Shown piece by piece: positions 48,148-56,882 of a stretch of 64,000 bases of DNA. Position numbers and translations under genes: made by a program. This DNA comes from Marisediminitalea oceani. Lineage in GTDB: Bacteria; Pseudomonadota; Gammaproteobacteria; Enterobacterales; Alteromonadaceae. The number at the start of each line of letters is the position of its first letter. Positions within the stretch are counted from its first letter, which is position 1. The notes under the pieces are model-generated. The model had not been told where the DNA came from, searched no databases, and was given only the letters and a program-made list of their open reading frames with translations. The DNA is taken from positions 101,939-165,938 of the forward strand of contig NZ_RCUA01000015.1 in NCBI RefSeq assembly GCF_003731635.1, read 5' to 3'.

Positions 48148-49275
48148 ATGCAAAAGAGACTTAATATCAAAAGCGCACAAGATGCAATGGAACAAGCTGG
48201 GTTGAATCAAACCGCAGTCGCTGAGTCTTTGGGCGTAACAAAAGAAGCAGTTTCACAATGGCTAAATGCCAAATCTTTCCCAAGACCTAATAAACTGTTG
48301 AAGCTTGCAAAGCTCTTACAATTAAGTTTTGGAGAGCTTGTAATAAACGATGAGCCGAACGCTCCATTGATTGCTTTTCGCAAAAAAGCAGGCACTAAGA
48401 CTAAAGATCATCATATAGAAAAAGCGCAAGAAATAGGTCGCTTTTTACGTCACCTAGTACCTTACCTACCTTTTCAAACACTGGAAATGCCACCAGTGCT
48501 AAAATCACCAAACCGTGATTATGAATATTTACGTCAAGTAACGTCTAAAGTTCGTGCTGACATTAATTTAGGTGAAATTGAAACTGTCGATTTCGTCCAT
48601 TTAATTCGACGATTTACTGAGCTCCAAGCAGTAGTGGTTCCAGCTTTGTGGGGTACAAAGCAGCGACATGAGAATGCTATACATATCCACTTACCTGACT
48701 CTCAAACAACTTGGGTTTATCTAAATTTAGACACAAACATCCATGATTTTAAGTTTTGGATGGCACATGAACTTGGCCACTGTTTGTCTCCTTCTCTGTC
48801 TGGTGATGATGCAGAAGATTTTGCGGATGATTTTGCTGGCGCTTTGTTATTTCCATCTGCTCTTGCTGAAAAAGCATATACAGAGTTAAACCAGCAAAGA
48901 ACTAGCGCTGCAAAAATACAGAAAGTAATTGAGTTGGCTGACGATCAAACCATATCGCCTTATACCGTTTTAGGGCAAACCAATAAATACGCGGCTTATA
49001 AAGGTTTACCAGAAATTGAGTTAAGTAAGGCGTTCTTTGGTGCGGTCACTAATTTTAACAAGCGCTTTCATAACTTAAGTGATGCGTTATTAGGTGATAT
49101 TCAGAAGCTCGATGCACGAAATTTTATAAATAAAACAGAGAACGCGTTTGAGACACCTTTCTTCGAGTTACTTAGAAAATACCTAAAAGAGCAAAACAAG
49201 GGCCCTGGATATGTACAAGTGGTTATGGACATGCCATTGCTCGATGCTCGGAGCATACACTCTGAGTTAACTTAA
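48148..49275 (+). CDS. XRE helix-turn-helix / ImmA-IrrE metallopeptidase
   Basis: A 375-residue protein. Residues 9-65 form an XRE-type helix-turn-helix (LNQTAVAESLGVTKEAVSQWL). The C-terminal part holds a zinc-peptidase site HELGH (207-211) with a likely third ligand Glu223 in DAEDFADDFAG, as in ImmA/IrrE. Such proteins cleave repressors or act as protease-type antitoxins. The mRNA seems leaderless. Its stop overlaps the start of the PIN-like gene by 1 bp, so the two are a coupled pair, resembling a toxin-antitoxin or phage-response module. Confidence 0.88.
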   Translation: MQKRLNIKSAQDAMEQAGLNQTAVAESLGVTKEAVSQWLNAKSFPRPNKLLKLAKLLQLSFGELVINDEPNAPLIAFRKKAGTKTKDHHIEKAQEIGRFLRHLVPYLPFQTLEMPPVLKSPNRDYEYLRQVTSKVRADINLGEIETVDFVHLIRRFTELQAVVVPALWGTKQRHENAIHIHLPDSQTTWVYLNLDTNIHDFKFWMAHELGHCLSPSLSGDDAEDFADDFAGALLFPSALAEKAYTELNQQRTSAAKIQKVIELADDQTISPYTVLGQTNKYAAYKGLPEIELSKAFFGAVTNFNKRFHNLSDALLGDIQKLDARNFINKTENAFETPFFELLRKYLKEQNKGPGYVQVVMDMPLLDARSIHSELT

Positions 49276-49826
49276 TGCCTCAATCAAAGATACTTGTAGA
49301 TACCAACTCTTACCTAAGATTAGCACAAACAATACGACCACTATTGTTTGTGTCTTTCGGCGACAATGAATATTGCTTATATATCCTGCCTGAATTGAAT
49401 GATGAGCTAGCTAATAGACGATTAAACTCTAAATTCCCTTGGGTTGACGAAGCTGAATATTCAGAAAATCGCAAAAGCTTTCCAACTGTCGGCCGTAAGC
49501 AAAAAAGAGCTATTCTCACTAACTTTGATTTTATTTGGGATTTTGTTCAAACCGAGCTACCAGGTCCATCGAGAGTAGATGCTTTATATATAGCTTACGC
49601 TTTAGAGCTAGGCGTTCCTGTTGTCACCGACGACCAAGATATGACAGAGCTTGCAAAAGAATTTGAAGTTCCAGTTATGCCGACATTAGAGTTACTAAAA
49701 ATCATGCATGACAGTAACCATGCTGATTTAAAAAAGATTAAAGGTATTGTTGAATACTGGCGAGCTATTGGTGACTGTCCCGCTAATTTGCACCGTGATT
49801 TAAAAAAGTTCTTCCCCGACCTCTAA
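49275..49826 (+). CDS. PIN-like domain nuclease
   Basis: A 183-residue protein with the acidic pattern of PIN nucleases: Asp9 (ILVDTNSYL), Glu40/Glu44 (PELNDEL), Asp102 (SRVDALYIAYALELG) and Asp119/Asp120 (VVTDDQDM). PIN toxins cleave RNA. It starts inside the stop of the ImmA/IrrE gene. The activity is a prediction; the partner may restrain or activate it. Confidence 0.75.
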   Translation: MPQSKILVDTNSYLRLAQTIRPLLFVSFGDNEYCLYILPELNDELANRRLNSKFPWVDEAEYSENRKSFPTVGRKQKRAILTNFDFIWDFVQTELPGPSRVDALYIAYALELGVPVVTDDQDMTELAKEFEVPVMPTLELLKIMHDSNHADLKKIKGIVEYWRAIGDCPANLHRDLKKFFPDL

Positions 49827-49919
49827 TTACCCATTCAACTCCTCACTTATTGATCTACATACGTAAAAGAGTAAACTGAACTCAATTGTACTTTTTCGAC
49901 ATTGGTGAGATTTCTCGTC

Positions 49920-50129
49920 ATGAGTGACCCTATTCTGACTATTAAAGACGTCGCTGACTATCTAAAAGTTAATGAGCGCACCATTTACCGGCTAGCTGCA
50001 AGCGGTGAGCTACCAGGTTTTAAAGTAGGTAACTCTTGGCGGTTTAAGCAAAGTGAGTTAGAGCAATATATTGCCGAACAACACAATCGAGCCAATGAAC
50101 AAGACCCAAATAAATCAAAAAATAATTAG
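49920..50129 (+). CDS. Excisionase-like helix-turn-helix protein
   Basis: A 69-residue protein starting at ATG 49920. LTIKDVADYLKVNERTIYRL and the GFKVGNSWRFKQSELEQYI strand-turn-helix are the HTH_17/MerR-like excisionase fold. It lies 12 bp before hsdM, so is probably co-transcribed and may regulate the operon. Confidence 0.85.
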   Translation: MSDPILTIKDVADYLKVNERTIYRLAASGELPGFKVGNSWRFKQSELEQYIAEQHNRANEQDPNKSKNN

Positions 50130-50141
50130 GAATCAGAATCC

Positions 50142-52283
50142 ATGGCACAACTGGAAAACATTGAAGCAATAGAAAAACGCCTGTGGAAATCGGCTGATAC
50201 CCTGCGCGCCAACTCTGAGTTGGCCAGTAACGAATACTTTTTACCAGTAATGGGACTGATTTTTTTACGCCACGCGTACAGCCGTTATTTATCAGTTAAA
50301 GATGACATTGTCGCAACCTTGCCTAGTCGTGGCGGCAAAACCCGTGCTCTAACGAAAGAAGACTTTTCTAAAAAAAGTGCGATTTACCTTAAAACAGAAG
50401 CACAGTTTGATTACCTGATCGCTTTGAAGGATGCCGATAATCGCGCCGAAGCTATTATTCATGCCATGGAGTCTATCGAAGCTGACTACTCCAATCTGCG
50501 TAATCAGCTTCCCAAACAGGAATATAACAATATTCCAAATGATGTTTTGGGCATGCTTTTGCGTACGTTAAACCCTGAAGAATTAAAAAAGGCGACAGGT
50601 GATATTTTTGGTCGTATTTATGAATACTTCCTTACCCAGTTTGCTGATCAAGGGGCTCATGATGGAGGCGAGTTCTTCACTCCTGTTTCATTAGTTCAAT
50701 TATTGGTAAACGCACTTGAGCCTGATCACGGTAAGATATTCGACCCTGCCTGTGGCTCTGGCGGCATGTTTGTTCAAAGTGCACATTTTATGGAACGCCA
50801 TGCGCAAGATCCTCATGAACTGACCTTCTTTGGGCATGAAAAAAACCGTGTGACAACACGCCTGGCCAAAATGAATCTAGCGGTACACGGGTTAGAGGGG
50901 AATGTAGAAGGTGGCGAATCAGCAATTACTTATTACAACGACCCACATGAAGGATTATTTGGTACCGTCGATTATGTGATGGCCAACCCGCCATTTAACG
51001 TCGACGAAGTTGATGCCGACAAGATCAAAGGCGATAAACGTCGCTTACCTTTTGGCTTGCCTGGTGTAAATAAAAACAAAAAAGTCAGCAATGGTAACTA
51101 TCTTTGGATCCAGTATTTTTACAGCTATTTAAACGCTACAGGCAAAGCAGGGTTTGTAATGTCTTCTCAGGCATCCAGTGCTGGGAGAGATGAAGCTAAG
51201 GTACGCGAGCAACTAGTGAAAACCGGCCATGTAGATATCATGGTTGATATTCGCGGTAACTTTTTCTATACCCGAACGGTGCCTTGTCAGCTTTGGTTTC
51301 TAAATAAAAATAAGCCAGAGCATTTAAACGACAAAGTGTTGATGTTGGACGCGCGTAATGTGTACCGTAAAGTCACTCGAAAAATTTATGACTTCAGCCC
51401 TGAGCAGCAGCAAAACTTAACCGCGATAATCTGGCTTTATCGTGGTGAAGGCCAAAGATTTATCGAACTGGTTCAACAATACATTAAAAGGTCGCTACTT
51501 GAGGCTGCTCAATGTGAGATTGTGGAAGAGCCAAAATGTAAACCACTTCCAGATTTCACTGAACAATTAGGTAAGCTAAACGATGCCTTTAAACCGTTTA
51601 TGGAAAAGCTGCAACAAGACAAGGTAAACACCGAACCTTATCAAGACTTCCTTAATGCAAAAGACTCTGTAGAGCATGGCTGGAATGCATTCCAAACTTT
51701 AACGAAGGAATTACAGACCTCATGGGGAAGCAATGAGTTCAACGATGCTGCAAGCTTATTGAGTTTTACGGACAAAGACTCCTGCTTAAAAGAGCTGGCG
51801 GATCAAAGCCGTAACTTAATTAAAGAAGTCGATTTAGCGTATAAATTGGCAACTCGTGTTATCGAGCTAGCGGAAGCCAATGAAGCGAAAGAAAGCGAAC
51901 TTTGGGATAACGCATTACTCAATGGCCGTAGTCGCACTAATCTGAAGAAGACCGCTGATGAAGCTCGCAAGCTAGCTGTGGAGCAACTCAAACAAGTACG
52001 TTATTTCTATAAGCAAGCGCACTGGTTATTAAGCCGCTTCCCTGAAGGTAAACTTCGCGATGTTGAGGGCTTGGTTAAACTGGTAGATAAAAAAGATATT
52101 GAAGCCGCAGATTGGAGCTTAACGCCTGGCCGTTATGTCGGTGTGGCACCAGAAGAAGTGGATGAAGAGTTCGACTTTGAAGAAGCTTTACGCGATATTC
52201 ATATTGAGCTGCAAGGCTTAAATACTGAAGCCGCAGAGTTAGCCGAAAAGATAACCCGTAACTTTGAGGAGTTGGGGGTATGA
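50142..52283 (+). CDS. hsdM: Type I restriction-modification methyltransferase subunit HsdM
   Basis: A 713-residue protein: an HsdM N-terminal helical domain (about 1-150), the N6-adenine methylase with AdoMet motif FDPACGSGGMF (about residue 200) and catalytic NPPF (about 282, in VMANPPFNVDEVD). It is about 200 residues longer than common HsdM; the extra C-terminal part (from about 490) is helical and may form a coiled coil. It methylates adenine within the site read by HsdS and is needed for restriction. It overlaps hsdS by 4 bp. Confidence 0.93.
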   Translation: MAQLENIEAIEKRLWKSADTLRANSELASNEYFLPVMGLIFLRHAYSRYLSVKDDIVATLPSRGGKTRALTKEDFSKKSAIYLKTEAQFDYLIALKDADNRAEAIIHAMESIEADYSNLRNQLPKQEYNNIPNDVLGMLLRTLNPEELKKATGDIFGRIYEYFLTQFADQGAHDGGEFFTPVSLVQLLVNALEPDHGKIFDPACGSGGMFVQSAHFMERHAQDPHELTFFGHEKNRVTTRLAKMNLAVHGLEGNVEGGESAITYYNDPHEGLFGTVDYVMANPPFNVDEVDADKIKGDKRRLPFGLPGVNKNKKVSNGNYLWIQYFYSYLNATGKAGFVMSSQASSAGRDEAKVREQLVKTGHVDIMVDIRGNFFYTRTVPCQLWFLNKNKPEHLNDKVLMLDARNVYRKVTRKIYDFSPEQQQNLTAIIWLYRGEGQRFIELVQQYIKRSLLEAAQCEIVEEPKCKPLPDFTEQLGKLNDAFKPFMEKLQQDKVNTEPYQDFLNAKDSVEHGWNAFQTLTKELQTSWGSNEFNDAASLLSFTDKDSCLKELADQSRNLIKEVDLAYKLATRVIELAEANEAKESELWDNALLNGRSRTNLKKTADEARKLAVEQLKQVRYFYKQAHWLLSRFPEGKLRDVEGLVKLVDKKDIEAADWSLTPGRYVGVAPEEVDEEFDFEEALRDIHIELQGLNTEAAELAEKITRNFEELGV

Positions 52284-53419
52284 GTTGGTCTGAAAAATCA
52301 TTAGATCAGCTTGGGTTTGTATCGAGAGGGAAGTCACGGCACAGGCCTAGAGATGCTGCTCATTTATATGGTGGACCGTATCCATTTGTGCAAACAGGCG
52401 ACGTGAAGCACGCTGGTTTGTATTTAACAGATTACTCACAAACTTACAGTGAAGAAGGCCTTGCTCAAAGTAAACTATGGCCGGCTGGAACTCTATGTAT
52501 AACTATTGCAGCAAATATAGCGGATACATCAATTCTTGCTATTGATGCATGTTTCCCTGATAGCGTAATAGGGTTTATCCCTGATCCAGAAAAAGCAGAT
52601 GCCCGTTTCGTAAAATACCTTTTTGATGCTGTATTGAAGTTGCAGTATCGCCAATTCACGCAAGGTGCCGCACAGGATAATCTTAGTCAGGCAAAATTAC
52701 TCGCATTGAAATTCTTAGTGCCAGATGATGTAACAGAGCAGACAAGAATAGCGGATGTTATCGCGACCTACGACGACCTCATCGAAAACAACCGCCGCCG
52801 TATTCAGTTGCTTGAAGAATCTGCTCGTCTGCTGTATCAGGAATGGTTTGTTCATCTGCGCTTCCCTGGCCATGAGCAAGTAAAGGTTACCGATGGTGTA
52901 CCGGAGGGGTGGTCAAAAGAGCCATTAGAAAATTTACTAGTCCTACAGCGTGGTTTTGACTTACCTATCTCAAAACGAGTAGAAGGAAAAGTTCCCATTT
53001 ATGCATCAACAGGTATTAATGGCTTTCATGTTACTGCAAAAGTGAAAGGTCCTGGAGTTGTGACGGGAAGGTCTGGTTCCTTAGGTACAGTGATGTATGT
53101 CGCTAAGGACTTTTGGCCATTAAACACCACGCTTTGGATTAAAGAGTTTAAAAAGTCGTCACCTATTTTTTCAACATTCTTACTTAGAGCAATGAAACTT
53201 GAAGGTTATAACGGTGGGGCTGCCGTACCTACCTTAAATCGTAATGATGTTCATAAGGTTGATGTGCTTTGCCCTGATGCGAAATTAATGAGTGAATTTG
53301 AAGTTCAAGTAGAGGGAATATTTAAGCAAATTGATAAACTTAAAGAATTTAACGAAAAACTAGCCCAAGCGAGAGACTTACTACTGCCTAAATTAATGAG
53401 TGGCGAATTAACTATTTAA
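52280..53419 (+). CDS. hsdS: Type I restriction specificity subunit HsdS
   Basis: A 379-residue protein with two target-recognition domains (about residues 1-155 and 205-340), each followed by a helical spacer: RIADVIATYDDLIENNRRR and the final IDKLKEFNEKLAQARDLLLP. It decides the bipartite DNA sequence. Length is near the family norm (370-450). Both domains are intact, so the specificity should be active. Confidence 0.9.
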   Translation: MSWSEKSLDQLGFVSRGKSRHRPRDAAHLYGGPYPFVQTGDVKHAGLYLTDYSQTYSEEGLAQSKLWPAGTLCITIAANIADTSILAIDACFPDSVIGFIPDPEKADARFVKYLFDAVLKLQYRQFTQGAAQDNLSQAKLLALKFLVPDDVTEQTRIADVIATYDDLIENNRRRIQLLEESARLLYQEWFVHLRFPGHEQVKVTDGVPEGWSKEPLENLLVLQRGFDLPISKRVEGKVPIYASTGINGFHVTAKVKGPGVVTGRSGSLGTVMYVAKDFWPLNTTLWIKEFKKSSPIFSTFLLRAMKLEGYNGGAAVPTLNRNDVHKVDVLCPDAKLMSEFEVQVEGIFKQIDKLKEFNEKLAQARDLLLPKLMSGELTI

Positions 53420-53433
53420 ATCAAGGAATGATA

Positions 53434-55533
53434 ATGAACCGAGTACAAGCACAGCAATTACTAAAAACAGCGTTAGCAAATCCAACGGCAGAATTTCGTG
53501 ATGGACAATGGGAAGCCATTGATGCACTCGTTAACCATCGTCAGAAACTCTTAGTCGTCCAGCGAACCGGTTGGGGTAAAAGCTCGGTTTATTTTATCAG
53601 CACCAAAATTTTTCGTGATCGCGGTATGGGGCCAACGATTATTGTCTCGCCCTTACTGGCTTTAATGCGTAACCAGATAGAGTCCGCGCAGCGATTGGGT
53701 ATTGTCGCTGAAACCATGAACTCCACTAATACAGATGAGTGGAGATCTGTCACTCAACGTATTCTTAATAATCAAATAGATTGCTTGCTGATTTCTCCCG
53801 AGCGATTAGCCAACGATAACTTCATTGAAACTGTCTTACAGCCTATTGCTGACCGTATCGCCTTGATGGTGATTGATGAAGCCCACTGTATATCGGATTG
53901 GGGTCACGATTTCCGCCCAGATTATAGGCGTATTGTTAATATTTTACGCCAGCTACCGGCCAACACCCCTGTGTTAGGTACTACGGCTACAGCAAATGAT
54001 AGAGTCGTTGAAGATATACAAACGCAGCTTGGTGATATTCAAATTCACCGAGGACCGTTAATACGAGAAAGTCTAGCATTGCAAGCAATGACACTTCCTG
54101 ATCAAGCATCTCGTTTAGCATGGCTTGCACAAGTGATTCCTACCTTACCTGGGACTGGTATTGTTTATACCCTAACGGTGCGAGACGCAGAGCAAGTTGC
54201 TAATTGGCTATGTGAGAATGGTATAGATGCAAAAGCCTACCATGGCAGTGTGGAAGCGGAAGGGTTTGAAAATAGTAACTTGTACCGGCAGCACCTTGAG
54301 GAGTTACTCTTACATAACGATCTAAAAGTGCTTGTTGCAACGACGGCTTTGGGTATGGGTTATGATAAGCCAGATTTAAGCTTTGTTATTCATTATCAAG
54401 CACCGGGCTCCATTGTTGCTTATTATCAACAAGTTGGGCGTGCTGGTCGTGGTATAGAACACGCGTTAGGCGTGCTTATGTCGGGAGTTGAAGACCAAGA
54501 TATTCATGCATTCTTTAGAGATTCAGCCTTCCCTACAGGCCAACAGGTTGACGAAATATTAAACGTACTTGAACAGAGTGATGGACTTTCACTTCGTAAT
54601 ATTGAAGAGCAAACTAATTTGCGCCATGGCCAGATTGAAAAAGTACTGAAACTGCTGAGCGTGGAAAACCCGGCTCCTGTTATAAAGATTGGTAGCCAGT
54701 GGAGAAGAACTGCGGAGCACTACCAAATGGATCATGCCAGAATTGCTCATTTAACAGGACAAAGAGTTCAAGAGTGGCAAGAAGTTCAATCGTATATTCA
54801 AGATGCTGGTTGTAAGATGACATTTTTACGCCGTGCACTGGATGATCATGACCCTACTCCTTGCGGTAAGTGTGCTACTTGTCTTGAACAAGCTGTTATC
54901 GATGTTGCTGTTGAGCCAGCTCTAGTGCATCGAGCTGGTACATTTTTAGAACATGCTGAAATGGTCATTAAACCAAACGTTCAGGTGGCGGCAAATGCGT
55001 TTGAAGAATATGGGTTCAGAGGGAACCTTCCACAGCAAATTAGAGCACAAGAAGGGCGTGTGCTATCACGATGGGGAGATGCTGGATGGGGGCGAACGGT
55101 TGCAGATAACAAGCATGATGGTCGATTCTGCGATGATTTGGTTGAAGCAACGGCTGAAATGATACAACAACGCTGGCAACCTAACCCTGCACCTCAATGG
55201 GTATGCTGCGTACCTTCTAGGAACCATCCTGAATTGGTACCAGACTTTGCTCAACGACTAGCCGCAAGATTAGGTTTACCTTTTGTAGATGCGGTTAGCA
55301 AAGTTAAAGACAACCAACAACAAAAAGGGCAGCAAAACCGGTTCCACCAATGCCGTAACTTAGATGGTGCGTTCCAAGTGACACAACTTTATCAAGGTCA
55401 ACCTGTGTTGTTAGTGGATGACATCGTTGACTCAGGTTGGACGTTAACAGTGATAGCTGCATTATTACAACAAGCTGGCAGTGGTTTGGTATATCCGATT
55501 GCTTTAGCTTCTTCATCGGTAAAAGATTCATGA
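53434..55533 (+). CDS. RecQ-like helicase fused to a phosphoribosyltransferase-like domain
   Basis: A 699-residue protein (start ATG at 53434). Helicase: Walker A in QRTGWGKSSVYF (about 42-53), Walker B DEAH (VIDEAHCISDWGHDFRP, about 147), motif VI QQVGRAGR. A zinc-type cluster follows (Cys about 460, then CGKCATC near 476-482). The C-terminal 150 residues resemble ComF-type phosphoribosyltransferases, with CVPSRNHPELVPDFA and the PRPP loop LLVDDIVDSGWT (near 657-668). It is not ordinary chromosomal RecQ: it lacks a clear HRDC end and sits inside an RM operon. It may process DNA ends or use the PRTase fold for sensing. Confidence 0.88.
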   Translation: MNRVQAQQLLKTALANPTAEFRDGQWEAIDALVNHRQKLLVVQRTGWGKSSVYFISTKIFRDRGMGPTIIVSPLLALMRNQIESAQRLGIVAETMNSTNTDEWRSVTQRILNNQIDCLLISPERLANDNFIETVLQPIADRIALMVIDEAHCISDWGHDFRPDYRRIVNILRQLPANTPVLGTTATANDRVVEDIQTQLGDIQIHRGPLIRESLALQAMTLPDQASRLAWLAQVIPTLPGTGIVYTLTVRDAEQVANWLCENGIDAKAYHGSVEAEGFENSNLYRQHLEELLLHNDLKVLVATTALGMGYDKPDLSFVIHYQAPGSIVAYYQQVGRAGRGIEHALGVLMSGVEDQDIHAFFRDSAFPTGQQVDEILNVLEQSDGLSLRNIEEQTNLRHGQIEKVLKLLSVENPAPVIKIGSQWRRTAEHYQMDHARIAHLTGQRVQEWQEVQSYIQDAGCKMTFLRRALDDHDPTPCGKCATCLEQAVIDVAVEPALVHRAGTFLEHAEMVIKPNVQVAANAFEEYGFRGNLPQQIRAQEGRVLSRWGDAGWGRTVADNKHDGRFCDDLVEATAEMIQQRWQPNPAPQWVCCVPSRNHPELVPDFAQRLAARLGLPFVDAVSKVKDNQQQKGQQNRFHQCRNLDGAFQVTQLYQGQPVLLVDDIVDSGWTLTVIAALLQQAGSGLVYPIALASSSVKDS

Positions 55534-56870
55534 GTATTCCCACAAAGTTGTCATCAACAGCGCAAGCAACACTGTTATTGACCAGCTACTTCTCGAAAGC
55601 GAGCAGTGAAAAAACTAAACCGCTAACAAATGCTGAGTGGGGTCGATTTGCTTTATGGTTGAAAGAAAAGTCCATTACCCCGGCTGATCTGTTGGTGCAA
55701 GAACCTGCGCCGTTGTTACAAGGTTGGTTTGACTCTCGAATTAGTGCAGACCGCATAATTGAGCTGTTAAATCGTGGCCACAGCTTGGCTCTTGCAATGG
55801 AAAAATGGCAGCGTGCAGGTTTGTGGGTCGTTACACGTTCTGATCCGGAGTATCCAAGACGACTTAAGCAACGCTTGAAGACTGATTCTCCCCCAGTCCT
55901 ATTTGGGTGCGGTAATAAAGATTTACTAAATACGGGTGGTTTGGCCGTTATCGGTTCGCGTAATGCGAGTGACAGTGACTTAGCCTTCACCGATGAAATA
56001 GGTGCAAAAGCAGCTATTGAAAATATTGCTATTGTATCGGGTGGAGCTCGTGGTGTAGACGAAACCGCTATGTTAGGCGCAATTCGAACTGGCGGCGCTG
56101 TAATAGGTGTTATGGCTGATAGTCTTCTAAAAGCAGCTACAAGCAGCAAATGGCGAAAAGGTTTAATGGATGGTCATGCTGTTTTGGTATCACCCTTTTA
56201 CCCTGAAGCAGGATTTAGTGCTGGCAATGCAATGGCAAGAAACAAATATATCTATTGCTTGGCTGATAGCTCCCTGGTTATACACTCAGGTAAAAAAGGC
56301 GGCACACTTAACGGTGCGGAAGAGAATCTCAAAAAGGCATGGGTACCACTATGGGTAAAAACAACCAATGACAAAGATGCGGCAAATACTGATTTGGTTG
56401 TGAAAGGTGGACATTGGTTACCTGAAGATACAAGTGACTTTACTATTTCAGATTTATTTAACACTACAAAAGCACATGTAGAGCAAGCTTCTATCGAACA
56501 GGCTGACCTTTTTTCTATGCCGGTACAAAATGAGTTGATTGAAGAGCCTGAAGTTAAGACTGTAAAAGAGAAAATTCAACACTCTGTTGATGATATTTCA
56601 GATAATGAAATGCCAGTAAAGCAAGATAATCTCCCCAAAGAGTCGGTTGATGGTAGTGCAGCTGTAATAACTTTTCCTGTTGATTTTTATGAATTATTCA
56701 TCTCGGAACTTCAGAGGTTGGCTCAAAAACCTGTTACGATGGAAGAGTTAATGGAACAAACTCAACTACATAAATCGCAATTGACCGATTGGTTGAAGCG
56801 TGCTGAAAACGAAGGAATTGTGAAAAAGCTTAGCCGACCAGTACGCTTTAAAGTAGAGACCAAAAACTAG
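55530..56870 (+). CDS. DprA/Smf-like DNA-processing protein
   Basis: A 446-residue protein starting at ATG 55530, overlapping the helicase stop by 4 bp. It has the DprA Rossmann fold: LAVIGSRNASDSDLAFT (about 138-154), VSGGARGVDETAMLGAI, and the MARNKYIYCLADS segment. A C-terminal winged helix (about 385-440) ends in VKKLSRPVRFKVE. DprA loads RecA on ssDNA in natural transformation; members inside defence clusters are known but of unclear role. With the RecQ-PRTase (ComF-like), it echoes the competence proteins ComF and DprA. Confidence 0.87.
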   Translation: MSIPTKLSSTAQATLLLTSYFSKASSEKTKPLTNAEWGRFALWLKEKSITPADLLVQEPAPLLQGWFDSRISADRIIELLNRGHSLALAMEKWQRAGLWVVTRSDPEYPRRLKQRLKTDSPPVLFGCGNKDLLNTGGLAVIGSRNASDSDLAFTDEIGAKAAIENIAIVSGGARGVDETAMLGAIRTGGAVIGVMADSLLKAATSSKWRKGLMDGHAVLVSPFYPEAGFSAGNAMARNKYIYCLADSSLVIHSGKKGGTLNGAEENLKKAWVPLWVKTTNDKDAANTDLVVKGGHWLPEDTSDFTISDLFNTTKAHVEQASIEQADLFSMPVQNELIEEPEVKTVKEKIQHSVDDISDNEMPVKQDNLPKESVDGSAAVITFPVDFYELFISELQRLAQKPVTMEELMEQTQLHKSQLTDWLKRAENEGIVKKLSRPVRFKVETKN

Positions 56871-56882
56871 AGGGATTTATTC

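Noticed and set aside
53434..55533. Housekeeping RecQ
   Set aside because: The protein lacks the usual C-terminal HRDC part, carries a PRTase-like domain, and is embedded in an RM operon.
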